A stretch of DNA of 64,000 bases from assembly GCA_024372625.1 (NCBI GenBank), contig CP099604.1, forward strand, positions 225,856 through 289,855, written 5' to 3'. The translations under genes were made by a program, and so were the position numbers. Origin of the DNA: Comamonadaceae bacterium OTU4NAUVB1 (GTDB lineage Bacteria; Pseudomonadota; Gammaproteobacteria; Burkholderiales; Burkholderiaceae_C). Under the pieces are notes generated by a model. The model saw only the letters and a program-made list of their open reading frames with translations, had not been told where the DNA came from and did no database searches. Below, piece by piece: positions 35,077 to 42,664 of this stretch; position 1 is the first letter of the stretch; every line of letters begins with the position of its first letter.

Positions 35077-36123
35077 TCAGCCCAGACGGTAGACACGTCG
35101 TGCCGTGCCTTCGAACAAGGCCTGCTTCTCGTGCGCGGTCGCACCGCTGGCCAGGCGCTTGAAGGCGTTCCAGCAGACCGCGTGGCTGTACGAGCCCTTG
35201 TCGACCGGGAAATTGCTCTCGAACATGCACCGCTCGGCACCGAACGCTTCGAGGCAGGTGTGCATCCACGGCGCCCAGCTTCGCGCCAGTTGGATCGACG
35301 TGGGCGGCGTGGGCTGCGCTTCGAACTCGAAGCCGTTGATGCGCATGCCCAGCCCCCCGAGTTTCACGAACACATTGGGCAGCCTTGCCAAGGCGTGCAT
35401 CGACGTCGACCAGGCGTCGAAGCCTTCCCGCCGCCGCTGCGCATGGGCACCGATGCGCACGATGCCGCCGCAGTGGTTGATGACGATCGGCAGGTTGGGG
35501 AAGGCCCGGGCCAGGTCCAGGAGTTCGGGCAACTGGGGCGACAGCAGCCACGCGTCATAGGACAGGCCCAATGCGTCGAGTTGCGCCACGCCAGCGCGGT
35601 ACTTTCCGTCCAGCAGCAGGCCGCGCGGTGCGGCGGTCAGCGGATTGACGAGCGACGCATCGGCGTCCCAGGTCGTCAGATGCCGGACGCCGCGGAATCG
35701 GGATCGGCCCGCTTCGACATGCGCTTCCAGCACCGCCCGCACCGCCGCACCCAGGCGCAGGTCGGCATGACCCACGATGCCCATGGCGACCTGGACGCCG
35801 TCGCCGCCGAGGGGTGGGGTCGTGGCGACGACGAACTCCGTTTCGCCCACCGGCTTCCGGGCGTCGGGACCTTCGGCGCGGTAGCGGGTCAGCGCCTGCA
35901 TGTAGACCGAACCCCGCACGTTGTGGCCCGAGGCGGCATCCGCCACGTAGTCGGCGTTCAGGTACTGCCAGCCCGCACGGTCGTAGAAGTGGTGGTGCGC
36001 GTCGATGATCGGCAGATCCGGCTCCAGGATCTCTTCCCGGTGCAGCGCAAGCCAGTCGCGCCGGACCGGCAGGTAATTGCCGGTGGTCGCGGTCGAGCGG
36101 GGTTTGTTCGAGGAAAGGGCCAT
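35077..36123 (-). CDS. Amidohydrolase-family (2-pyrone-4,6-dicarboxylate hydrolase-like) protein
   Basis: A 348-residue metal-dependent hydrolase of the amidohydrolase_2 type. The metal-binding start is LPIIDAHHHFYDRAG, further markers are IVINHCGGIVRIG and the terminal Asp region CMFESNFPVDKGSY. Members hydrolyse lactones or decarboxylate ring acids, as in 2-pyrone-4,6-dicarboxylate hydrolysis. It is the first gene of the group facing the IclR regulator, so it probably supplies the substrate for the CoA-transferase and lyase behind it. Confidence 0.88.
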   Translation of the reverse strand: MALSSNKPRSTATTGNYLPVRRDWLALHREEILEPDLPIIDAHHHFYDRAGWQYLNADYVADAASGHNVRGSVYMQALTRYRAEGPDARKPVGETEFVVATTPPLGGDGVQVAMGIVGHADLRLGAAVRAVLEAHVEAGRSRFRGVRHLTTWDADASLVNPLTAAPRGLLLDGKYRAGVAQLDALGLSYDAWLLSPQLPELLDLARAFPNLPIVINHCGGIVRIGAHAQRRREGFDAWSTSMHALARLPNVFVKLGGLGMRINGFEFEAQPTPPTSIQLARSWAPWMHTCLEAFGAERCMFESNFPVDKGSYSHAVCWNAFKRLASGATAHEKQALFEGTARRVYRLG

Positions 36124-36186
36124 GGATGTCGTCGATGGAACGGCCTAGACCTCTCGGACCGCGACCGCTCGCTTGGTTCTACTGCA

Positions 36187-36201
36187 CGGAATTATGTTCC
36201 G
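36187..36201. promoter_or_regulatory. Candidate IclR operator (CGGAATTATGTTCCG)
   Basis: A 15-bp dyad (CGGAA / TTCCG) in the 211-bp gap between the divergent amidohydrolase and IclR genes. It has the layout of the E. coli IclR box (TGGAAAT-N-ATTTCCA). It is 64 bp before the amidohydrolase ATG, a usual place for an IclR-family site. Confidence 0.55.
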
Positions 36202-36203
36202 CC

Positions 36204-36217
36204 TGAAAGAACTTTCA
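36204..36217. promoter_or_regulatory. Second inverted repeat (TGAAAGAACTTTCA)
   Basis: A 6-bp perfect dyad with a 2-bp spacer, immediately beside the CGGAA/TTCCG box. It may be part of the same operator or a second regulator site. Confidence 0.35.
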
Positions 36218-36250
36218 AGTCGTTGCGACGCGGTTTCATTGCGGGTAAAC

Positions 36251-36270
36251 CCTGACGATTCAGCGTCAGG
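36251..36270. promoter_or_regulatory. Inverted repeat CCTGACG-N6-CGTCAGG
   Basis: A perfect 7-bp inverted repeat with 6-bp spacer, 65 bp upstream of the IclR-family ATG. It could be an operator for autoregulation or a leader hairpin. Confidence 0.35.
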
Positions 36271-36334
36271 CGTGTCGCTTCGAGCCGCGTGACCCCAGTG
36301 CGAAACTCGGGACGACCGTTTTCCAAGATGACCC

Positions 36335-37114
36335 ATGAACGAAATGACCGAACCCGTTGTTGAAGCTGCGGAGCCCACCAGCGGCGTGGCCGTGCTGGAC
36401 CGCGCGTTCGCGTTGCTGAGAGCGTTCGGAGTGAGCGATGCGCACCTGACGTTGACGGAACTGTCGCGCCGCACCGGCCTGTACAAGAGCACGGTGCTCA
36501 GGCTGCTCGGCGCGCTCGAGCATGGCGGCTACATCCGCAAGACACCCGATGGCCAGTACGGCGTCGGTCCCGAACCCTTGAGGCTCGCCGCGGTGTACCA
36601 GAACTCGTTCGCCGTGGCTCAGGTCATCGAGCCGCAGCTCAATCAGCTCAGCATGAGCAGCGGGGAGACGGCTTCCTTCTACATCCGCCGCGACCACCAG
36701 CGCGTGGTCCTCTTCCGGGCAGAACCGCCACGCGCCGTGCGGTTCTCCATCCGCGTGGGGGAAGCATTCACGCTGGACCAGGGTGCTTCGGGCAAAGTCC
36801 TGATCGCGTTCGCGGGCGGCATCTCGACCGTGCCGCAGCAGGCGCCGCTCTGGCGTGCTTCCTATGGCGAGCGTGACGCGGAAACGGCTTCGCTGGCCGT
36901 GCCAATATTCGATGCCATGGGCGAACTCCAGGGCGCGCTCACCCTCTCGGGGCCGAAATCCAGGATGGTTCCACCCGGCACGATGGCCCGTAACTGCGGC
37001 TTGCTGCTGGAAGCGGCGCGAAAGGCGGCCGTCTCGCTCGGTGGCAACGAAATCATCTACACATCGGCATCGAGCGAGATCGATGACCGGAACTTCGCCG
37101 AGGTCCGAGCCTAG
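36335..37114 (+). CDS. IclR-family transcriptional regulator
   Basis: A 259-residue regulator. Residues 18-80 are the winged helix (VLDRAFALLRAFGVSDAHLT, then LSRRTGLYKSTVLRLLGALE), and the remainder is the IclR ligand-binding domain (FYIRRDHQRVVLFRAEPPRA, FTLDQGASGKVLIAF). It is divergent from the amidohydrolase/lyase/CoA-transferase operon, with palindromic sites between them, and probably controls that operon in response to a pathway intermediate. It is the last clear gene of the GC-rich part of the window. Confidence 0.92.
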   Translation: MNEMTEPVVEAAEPTSGVAVLDRAFALLRAFGVSDAHLTLTELSRRTGLYKSTVLRLLGALEHGGYIRKTPDGQYGVGPEPLRLAAVYQNSFAVAQVIEPQLNQLSMSSGETASFYIRRDHQRVVLFRAEPPRAVRFSIRVGEAFTLDQGASGKVLIAFAGGISTVPQQAPLWRASYGERDAETASLAVPIFDAMGELQGALTLSGPKSRMVPPGTMARNCGLLLEAARKAAVSLGGNEIIYTSASSEIDDRNFAEVRA

Positions 37115-37840
37115 GTGACCGCCACGTCCTCGACGAAGTCCGGTGAGCCATGCGTGCGGACGCATTCGAAGAACCTCCGTTCGCAACGGCGCGATGGTTC
37201 CTGCTGCCCACCAACCGCGCATTGTCGATGTCCATTGCCCAACACGACAAAGGCTGGAACATCGATGCCTGCCTTTGCCACGTCGGCCCTTTCGGCTTCT
37301 GGTCACCGGTCGGACCATGCAACGTCGACGTGGACCCGACGGGATGCCATGAAGCAGTTCCCGTTCCATCTGGCAGGCGTTCAGACCGTGACTGTTTTTT
37401 CTTCATCCACCCGCTCAGGCCATCGAACAAGCAGTGTTGCATCTGGTTGACGACGTCAACCATCGAACAGATCATGGCTTTCGGCAAGAGACATTCAGTG
37501 CCTGGATTCAGGAGCATTGCAATGAGAAGACACATCCTCGATGACGCAGCCCTGCTCACTTCCAGGGGTCTCGTTCGGGGCCCCGGTCTAGCCTTGGATT
37601 CGATCAAGCGGGTTATATAGGAACTTCTCCAAGTCATTGCTGAGTGGGTTGTAGACGCTGGGGGCGAGCTGTGGTGTGCTTGCTGTGCCTTTCGCGTACA
37701 TCGCGGATCACGATGGCGTGGCGGCCGGCATCTTTTCGGCATCGACCGGATGCTTACCCTGCTTGTCGGTACAGGGCGTGTGTACGCCCTTGTGGAGGCA
37801 GAGACTGAACCGGGTTTGGCAGGCAAATCGCTAATGATGG
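37115..37840. other. 726-bp stretch without a recognisable gene at the GC step
   Basis: Both strands carry open frames of 110-270 codons here, but none has a recognisable motif, a good start site or consistent codon use. On the plus strand, the frame with VLHLVDDVNHRTDHGF (about 37432-37540) looks most protein-like and may be a relic. GC falls from left to right, so the edge of the acquired DNA probably lies in or near this stretch. Confidence 0.4.
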
Positions 37841-38101
37841 CTAAGCCTTCTTGCATGTTTTCATATAATCATGAAAACATGCAAGCATGAAATCACTCAA
37901 TGTCATTTCTTGTTCTGCGGCAGCGATCTTGATCGCCCTTGCCTCTTCTCGTGGAATGCGGATCTGCAGCGGATGCATAGGTCTCTGCTTGGGCTTGGGA
38001 GCCACTTGTGGTTGGGCTGCTACGCGCGGCGGCGTCACAGCCTTTGGCGTGATTTGTGGCGCGTTCAACGCGTCGGGGGTTAGAGCAAGTGCTTTAGCCA
38101 T
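37841..38101 (-). CDS. Small ribbon-helix-helix (RHH) DNA-binding protein
   Basis: An 86-residue protein. Residues 1-45 are a flexible Pro/Ala/Lys-rich tail. Residues 46-83 read as an RHH fold: the strand LQIRIP, helix REEARAIKIAAAEQEM and helix TLSDFMLACFHDYMKT. This layout (loose basic tail plus C-terminal RHH) is that of plasmid partition/copy-control proteins such as ParG and omega, or of RHH antitoxins; no ParA or toxin is adjacent. AAGGTGA precedes the ATG. The 5' leader is a 20-copy octamer array and the 3' end of the gene lies in a perfect 15-bp inverted repeat built from the same GCATGTTT-type sequence. Autoregulation on these repeats is inferred. Confidence 0.72.
   Translation of the reverse strand: MAKALALTPDALNAPQITPKAVTPPRVAAQPQVAPKPKQRPMHPLQIRIPREEARAIKIAAAEQEMTLSDFMLACFHDYMKTCKKA
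37850..37885. repeat. Perfect 15-bp inverted repeat at the 3' end of the RHH gene
   Basis: Arms CTTGCATGTTTTCAT and ATGAAAACATGCAAG are separated by 6 bp (ATAATC). The arms share GCATGTTT/AAACATGC with the octamer array upstream of the same gene. The repeat encodes the last residues of the RHH protein. Confidence 0.9.
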
Positions 38102-38124
38102 GATGTTTCACCTTAGATTCAGTT

Positions 38125-38284
38125 TTTGCATGTTTGCATGTTTGCATGTTTGCATGTTTGCATGTTTGCATGTTTGCATGTTTGCATGTTTGCATGTTTG
38201 CATGTTTGCATGTTTGCATGTTTGCATGTTTGCATGTTTGCATGTTTGCATGTTTGCATGTTTGCATGTTTGCATGTTTGCATG
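38125..38284. repeat. Array of 20 tandem TTTGCATG octamers
   Basis: Twenty exact 8-bp units without interruption (160 bp), seen as CATGCAAA on the minus strand. It sits between a -10-like TATAAT (38293-38298, minus) and the RHH gene start, so it would be transcribed as a 5' leader or act as an operator/iteron array. All six frames through it are open, which produces meaningless reading frames. Confidence 0.97.
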
Positions 38285-38292
38285 TTTTGCGC

Positions 38293-38298
38293 ATTATA
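38293..38298 (-). promoter_or_regulatory. Candidate -10 box (TATAAT) for the RHH gene
   Basis: A consensus TATAAT on the minus strand, just upstream of the octamer array. Initiation 6-8 bases downstream would start transcription at the edge of the array. No good -35 element is seen 17 bp upstream (CTGAAT), so activation or a weak promoter is possible. An 8-bp octamer-like half site (TTTGCATA) overlaps it. Confidence 0.45.
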
Positions 38299-38474
38299 TG
38301 CAAACATGTAGGAATATTCAGCTGGTTAAGTTGATGTGGCTAGTGACATGACGGCTCAGATTTCTCGTTTTTTTGTCAACGTCGTGAGCCAGACCCAGTG
38401 ATCGAATCGATCGCACAGCTTGGTCTTGACGCCGGGCCGGACCTCCTCGGAAGAAATCACAGCCGACTTCTTAC

Positions 38475-38690
38475 GATGTCACACGAAAAGAATCAAGCCG
38501 TTGCCGCGGGGTCCCTTACGGGGCAGAGCTTGAACACATTGAGAAAACTGCGGTCGTGGCGATGTTTGCCGACGACGAGCTGATGGACTTTTTCGTTCTC
38601 AAGGGAAGGAACGCGATGGATCTTGCCCACCAGATGAACTCTCGAGCCTCTATCGAGCTCGATTTTTCGACCGCTGGCCTTAGTGCAAAC
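38475..38690 (+). pseudogene. Fragment of an AbiEii-type nucleotidyltransferase
   Basis: One plus frame reads LEHIEKTAVVAMFADDELMD, then FFVLKGRNAMDLAHQMNSRA and SIELDFS. This matches the N-terminal nucleotidyltransferase region of AbiEii/AbiGii-type toxins, with the signature L-K-G-G-x-A-x-x-L (here GRNAMDL, second Gly changed to Arg) and the following acidic D-x-D-like DLDFS (here ELDFS). Similarity stops after this and no C-terminal half is present. The AbiEi antitoxin is absent. It is read as a truncated relic. Confidence 0.42.
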
Positions 38691-38693
38691 CCT

Positions 38694-38709
38694 AGTACAC
38701 TAAAGTACT
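38694..38709. repeat. AGTAC-type inverted repeat, copy 1
   Basis: AGTACACTAAAGTACT, related to AGTACCAAAGTACT at 59505 and AGCACCAAAGTACT at 63529. It lies between the AbiEii relic and the acyltransferase gene, 140 bp before the latter. Confidence 0.4.
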
Positions 38710-38848
38710 ACATATCGATACGATTTATACATCAACGCACAAGCGAAAAAATCGGTTTACAGCTGGACACTTGTTTCCCCAATTTTATTTCGGGGTGCAA
38801 ATTGCGCAATAACCATTAGCTAACATTTATCGAAAGTTTGAGAAAAAA

Positions 38849-39442
38849 ATGGCAAGTTTCAGATACTTATGGAAAAACAGAAAAACGTTCGAAGTAGGTA
38901 CGTCACCTTTTATTAAGGCCTGGGGTAAGCGTTTGTTTTCTTTGAAGGAACTGACTGATAGAAACAGAATTCGTAAATATTTGAATAAAAAAGGCGCTGA
39001 TATACACGAATGTGCAGAGATAGGAAAAGTAAAAGCTGAGGGTAATAAAAAAAACCTTTCTATCGGAGCTTTCTCGTTTATTGGTCAGGTGGAACTTGCG
39101 CTGCACGCCCCAATCGTTATTGGAGAACGTGTTTGTATCAACGATGGAGCGATTATCCTTACCGCATCGCACGACTTGATGGATACGGAGTGGAAACATA
39201 AAAAATCTTCTATTGTGATCGAGGATTATGCTTGGATTTGCACAAACGCCATTATATTGCCTGGCGTACGCATTGGCCGGGGTGCAGTAGTTGGTGCAGG
39301 TGCTGTTGTGAGCAAAAATGTAGGTCCCGGCGAGATTGTGGCTGGTAATCCAGCCAAATTGGTCTCTAGTAAGCGAATCGAAAATTTAAAATACAATCCG
39401 TGTGAGTTTTTGGCGGCCAATCGTGCTTGGTTGGTAGGATAA
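38849..39442 (+). CDS. Left-handed beta-helix (hexapeptide) acyltransferase
   Basis: A 197-residue acetyltransferase-type enzyme. Hexapeptide repeats run through the second half (ICTNAIILPGVRIGRGAVVG, AGAVVSKNVGPGEIVAGNPA), with the active-site-like His in LTASHDLMDTEWKHKKSSI. It ends with the usual GNPAKLV tail. Such enzymes modify O-antigen, capsule or Nod-type sugars. Codon use and GC are much lower than in the left half of the window, and the nearest sugar genes are not adjacent, so it is probably acquired as a single gene. Confidence 0.88.
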   Translation: MASFRYLWKNRKTFEVGTSPFIKAWGKRLFSLKELTDRNRIRKYLNKKGADIHECAEIGKVKAEGNKKNLSIGAFSFIGQVELALHAPIVIGERVCINDGAIILTASHDLMDTEWKHKKSSIVIEDYAWICTNAIILPGVRIGRGAVVGAGAVVSKNVGPGEIVAGNPAKLVSSKRIENLKYNPCEFLAANRAWLVG

Positions 39443-39452
39443 AAAGAATACC

Positions 39453-39680
39453 GTGATATTGGGCTCTGAAGCGGTTCAGATCTTCTGGATTCATAAAGCC
39501 ATCAAAGACGGATGCTCCAGTGATATGAGGCAGATGATCCTAGGCCATTTGCGCTTGGCGTCTGACAACCAATTAACCCTTATCTTTTTCAAAAACACAA
39601 GCAATGCCACACACTGTCGAAGTCGGTGTGAGCAATTGGCAGAAATCTACTACTTGCCCCCGAGTTTCTAATACATTTTT
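39453..39680 (+). pseudogene. Degraded paralogue of the ABM-like gene at 59123-59464
   Basis: From GTG 39453 the frame gives FWIHKAIKDGCSSDMRQMIL followed by HLRLASDNQLTLIFFKN, which aligns with FWIHAAIENECRNDVERMVL and MRLAPGNQRASVLLKD in the intact gene. Around 39603 the match moves to another frame (TVEVGVSNWQKS against TFEVVVLSVWES), showing a frameshift, and the last third is missing. It is a relic of the same family of small antibiotic-biosynthesis-monooxygenase-like proteins. Confidence 0.6.
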
Positions 39681-39739
39681 TTATAACTGATACGGTAGTG
39701 ATCATTCATGAATGACCTACTTGGAAAATTTGGGGGCGG

Positions 39740-40708
39740 TTAAGTGTATGGTCCCGGGATGAGGTGACGCGGATCGATTTTAAAGATGGTCGGGTTTGTT
39801 GCCCATGCTTCGGTGATGGCTTGGAAGGGTGTCCGCCATCGCAGAGCTTTCAAATGCTTAGCAAAGTTGAATGCGCATACGAACGCGAGCACATGCGCTT
39901 TGAGACTCTCGAGGTCCGGGTAATGGAATGCCTTGATCGTCGCTTCCTTGATGGTACGGTTCATGCGTTCGGCCTGCCCGTTTGTCCAGGGGTGGTAGGG
40001 CTTGGTGAGCCTGTGCTCAATGGCGTTTTCGTTGCAGACCCTGCCAAAGATGTGCATTCCCAGCCACGCATGGATAGGCTTGTTTCTATTCTTGGGCAGG
40101 TCTGCGAAGGCCATACCGTTGTCGGTGAGGATGGTGTGGATGCGGTACGGGAAGGCCTTGATCACACCGCGCAGGAACTCCGCGCCATTCATCTTGCCGA
40201 CATCGTCCCGGAACTCTATGTAGGTGAACTTGGAGACTCGATCGATGGCCAGGAACATGTGCACTTTGCCTTGAGCCAGACGCATCTCGGCGCTGTCGAT
40301 ATGCACGTAGCCAATCGCGCTCGGAGCAAACTTTCCCCTTCTGTAAGTGTTGATCTCGCTTGATGGGAGACGAGAAATTCCGTGCCTCACCAGGCAGCGA
40401 TGCAGACTCGAGCGCGTGAGCTTTGGGATGCTTTCACGCAGGCAGCCCATCACATCGTCCAAAGGCAGCAGGGTTCTGCGCCTGAACTCCACGATGACGG
40501 CCTCTTCGGCAGGGGAAAGCACCGTGCTCTTGGGTTGTCGAGGGCCCATTGGCGCGTCTGCCGTCGTGGTGCGACATCGCCACTTCGAGACGGTCGTGCG
40601 ACTCAGTCCATAACGCTCGGCCAAGACGCTGGTCTTTTCTTTCGACGCTTGGAGCTCGGCACGAACTCTCGGCGTTGTACGGGCGCTGCCATGAAGAACA
40701 TTTGCCAT
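39740..40708 (-). CDS. IS481-family transposase
   Basis: A 322-residue DDE transposase. The N-terminal helix-turn-helix is SVLAERYGLSRTTVSKWR, and the catalytic triad lies in VHIDSAEMRLAQGKVHMFLA (D), ILTDNGMAFADL (D) and NGQAERMNRTIKEATI (E). Length is normal for IS481 and the frame is intact. The element ends were not resolved: I could not match terminal inverted repeats, but the right end must lie near 40725-40740, as it interrupts the first codons of the following integrase. Confidence 0.9.
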   Translation of the reverse strand: MANVLHGSARTTPRVRAELQASKEKTSVLAERYGLSRTTVSKWRCRTTTADAPMGPRQPKSTVLSPAEEAVIVEFRRRTLLPLDDVMGCLRESIPKLTRSSLHRCLVRHGISRLPSSEINTYRRGKFAPSAIGYVHIDSAEMRLAQGKVHMFLAIDRVSKFTYIEFRDDVGKMNGAEFLRGVIKAFPYRIHTILTDNGMAFADLPKNRNKPIHAWLGMHIFGRVCNENAIEHRLTKPYHPWTNGQAERMNRTIKEATIKAFHYPDLESLKAHVLAFVCAFNFAKHLKALRWRTPFQAITEAWATNPTIFKIDPRHLIPGPYT

Positions 40709-40716
40709 AACGTTTC

Positions 40717-41701
40717 TTGCTCCAGTTTGGACAGAATAACGTCACGACTCTCCGGGACTGCACACCTAAGGCCATCGCGCAGTTGCCGGCGCTGTTCCGG
40801 CCCACCCCCGCAGCGGCCAAGCGCACGCTGGAGTTCTTCACCGCCCAGATCCGTAACCCGAACACGCGTAAGGCATATGCGCGCTCGGTCTCTAAGTTCG
40901 GCGCCTGGTGTGAGGCACATGGACTGCACGACCTGGCCGGCATCGAGCCGGTCCATATGGCAGCCTACATCGAGCAAATGCAGCAGCGTCTATCAGCATC
41001 CTCGATCAAGCAGCCTCTGGCCGCATTACACGTGGTGTTCGACTGGCTGGTAGTGGGTCAAGTCATCCCGATGAACCCAGCCAGTTCGGTGAGGAGACCA
41101 CAGCACTCGGTGCGCAAAGGGAAGACGCCCGTGCTTGCCGCTGACGAAGCTCGGGCCATGCTCGATACGATCGACCTCACCACGCCCATCGGCCTGCGCG
41201 ATCGGGCGCTGATAGCCCGATGGTCTACACCTTTGCCCGCGTGGGTGCAGCGCTGCAGATGCGGGTGGAGGACGTCTACACCCAGAGCCGCGCACCTGGG
41301 TGCGGCTGCACGAGAAGGGCGGCAAGGAGCACGAGATGCCCTGCCATCACCACCTGGAGGAGTACCGCCATGCGTACCTGCAGCAGGAGGCATTGCAGGG
41401 CGACAAGAAGGGTTGGCTGTTCCGCTCGGCCAAAGGGCGCTCTGGCGAGCTCTCAGAGCGGCCCATGAGCCAATCTGACGTCTACCGGATGATCGGGCGG
41501 CGAGCCGAGGATGCTGACGTCGCCACGAAGATTGGATGCCACTCCTTCTGGGCCACCGGGATCGCGGAGTACCTGCGCAACGGCGGGCGCCTCGAGGTGG
41601 CTCAGCAGATGGCCAACCATGAGAGTTCGCGCACCACCGGGCTCTACGACCGGCGCAATGATCAGGTCTCGCTCGATGAGGTTGAGCGGATATTGATTTG
41701 A
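40717..41701 (+). pseudogene. Tyrosine recombinase (XerC/phage integrase type), 5'-truncated with two frameshifts
   Basis: Frame 1 (to about 41213) has the SAM-like N-terminal domain (LEFFTAQIRNPNTRKAYARS) and the start of the catalytic domain (PIGLRDRALIA). A second frame holds MVYTFARVGAALQMRVEDVY (41220-41290, with the first catalytic Arg region). A third (41297-41701) holds RLHEKGGKEHEMPCHHHLEE, HSFWATGIAEYL and MANHESSRTTGLYDRRND with the Tyr. Each break is explained by loss of one base. HxxR reads HSFW, so the second Arg is missing too. The initiation codon seems to have been removed by the IS481 element. The recombinase is therefore inactive as read. Confidence 0.8.
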
Positions 41702-41772
41702 AATTTTTCATCGAGGGTAAAACTCGATCCGTTCTCGGCAACGCAAAAACCTAGTTATTTGGCTCTTCAGGC

Positions 41773-42399
41773 CTAAGGTGATTTATTGGTCTCGCGCATA
41801 CAGAAAAACTTCGCACGGCTTGAAACGTGATCTCTGCAAAAAGCGATAACGTATTTCGGGCCTGTTTTTGCAATGTAAGAAACTTTTCTTGAGTCGTTAA
41901 GAAAATCCTGAAAAACGTAATCTTTTTTCTGTGGGATTTTCATCAGTGTCGCAGTATCAAAATCCAAAGAAAGAATTTCTGCCTGTTCAAAACCAATGCC
42001 TGGTTTTATTGGCGCAATGGCAACAAAACGAATGGATCTGTTGGAAAACTCTTTTTGAAATAATTGAAGTTTTCTCGTGATTTCTAATGCATCTACGGCA
42101 AGTTCAGTAATTATACTTGCGGGATATTTGGGAGCCGGTTGGATCAGGGTGATAATTAAAGCATCGTCCGATGCCGTATTTATTTCAACTTTTGAGACTC
42201 TTGGATTTAAAATTTTTGGCTTGGAAAGTATAGAGTCTACGCCTAAGACAAATTCTTCCAAGGAGGGGTCAGCGATTGGCTTGTCATCGCGAAATCCATA
42301 CGCAAATGATGAAAAGACGACGATCATAATGAGCACGCTGATAATCTCCACGCGTGTCGTGCGGTAAACCAGCAAACCCTTGATGAAAACTGCATGCAT
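41773..42399 (-). CDS. Hypothetical membrane-anchored protein, AT-rich
   Basis: A 208-residue protein that I do not recognise. The N-terminus has one hydrophobic segment (VEIISVLIMIVVFSSFAYGF, about residues 17-36), so the rest is probably periplasmic or the segment is a signal. The remainder is mixed alpha/beta without Cys pairs until FCRDHV and FFCMRE near the end. Low GC sets it apart from both neighbours. No close partner gene is present; a MobC-like gene lies upstream on the same strand after 265 bp of AT-rich DNA. Confidence 0.55.
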   Translation of the reverse strand: MHAVFIKGLLVYRTTRVEIISVLIMIVVFSSFAYGFRDDKPIADPSLEEFVLGVDSILSKPKILNPRVSKVEINTASDDALIITLIQPAPKYPASIITELAVDALEITRKLQLFQKEFSNRSIRFVAIAPIKPGIGFEQAEILSLDFDTATLMKIPQKKDYVFQDFLNDSRKVSYIAKTGPKYVIAFCRDHVSSRAKFFCMRETNKSP

Positions 42400-42664
42400 C
42401 TCATTTAACTTTCAAGTCGAGGTTAAATTTTTGGCTATCAGCAGCTATCCGTTTAAGTAATAATTACTAATTTAAAAACTTTATAAATAATTTTATCTCT
42501 AAAGTAAATTCAATTGCAAACTATTTAGTGTTGTTCCAATTTGGCTGTTGAAACCTGCTCATTGATTGGATGCTGCGCGTGAGGTTAACGACTGCCTAAG
42601 CCCTTGCTGCTCCACTCTGGCGTTGCACCAGACTTCTTGTACGCCTCCGAACTCGGTGCCAACC
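42400..42664. other. AT-rich gap between the mobC-like and hypothetical genes
   Basis: No gene or strong hairpin is seen. The stretch around 42440-42530 is very AT-rich and might hold the promoter of the hypothetical membrane protein gene. Confidence 0.4.

Noticed and set aside
37053..37856. A 267-codon minus-strand frame across the GC step
   Set aside because: Composition is rich in Ser/Arg/Pro with no motif, and it overlaps the well-supported end of the IclR gene.
38125..38284. Octamer array considered as a CRISPR
   Set aside because: Units are 8 bp, identical and without spacers, and no cas genes are present. The same applies to the 11-bp repeats at 44455-44586.
38094..38351. Open frames through the octamer array (Cys/His/Met/Gln repeats on both strands)
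   Set aside because: The 8-bp unit has no stop in any frame, so the frames are automatic and have no other support.
40708..40760. Terminal inverted repeats for the IS481 element
   Set aside because: The region right of the transposase start and that left of its stop did not give a convincing match, so element ends are not reported.
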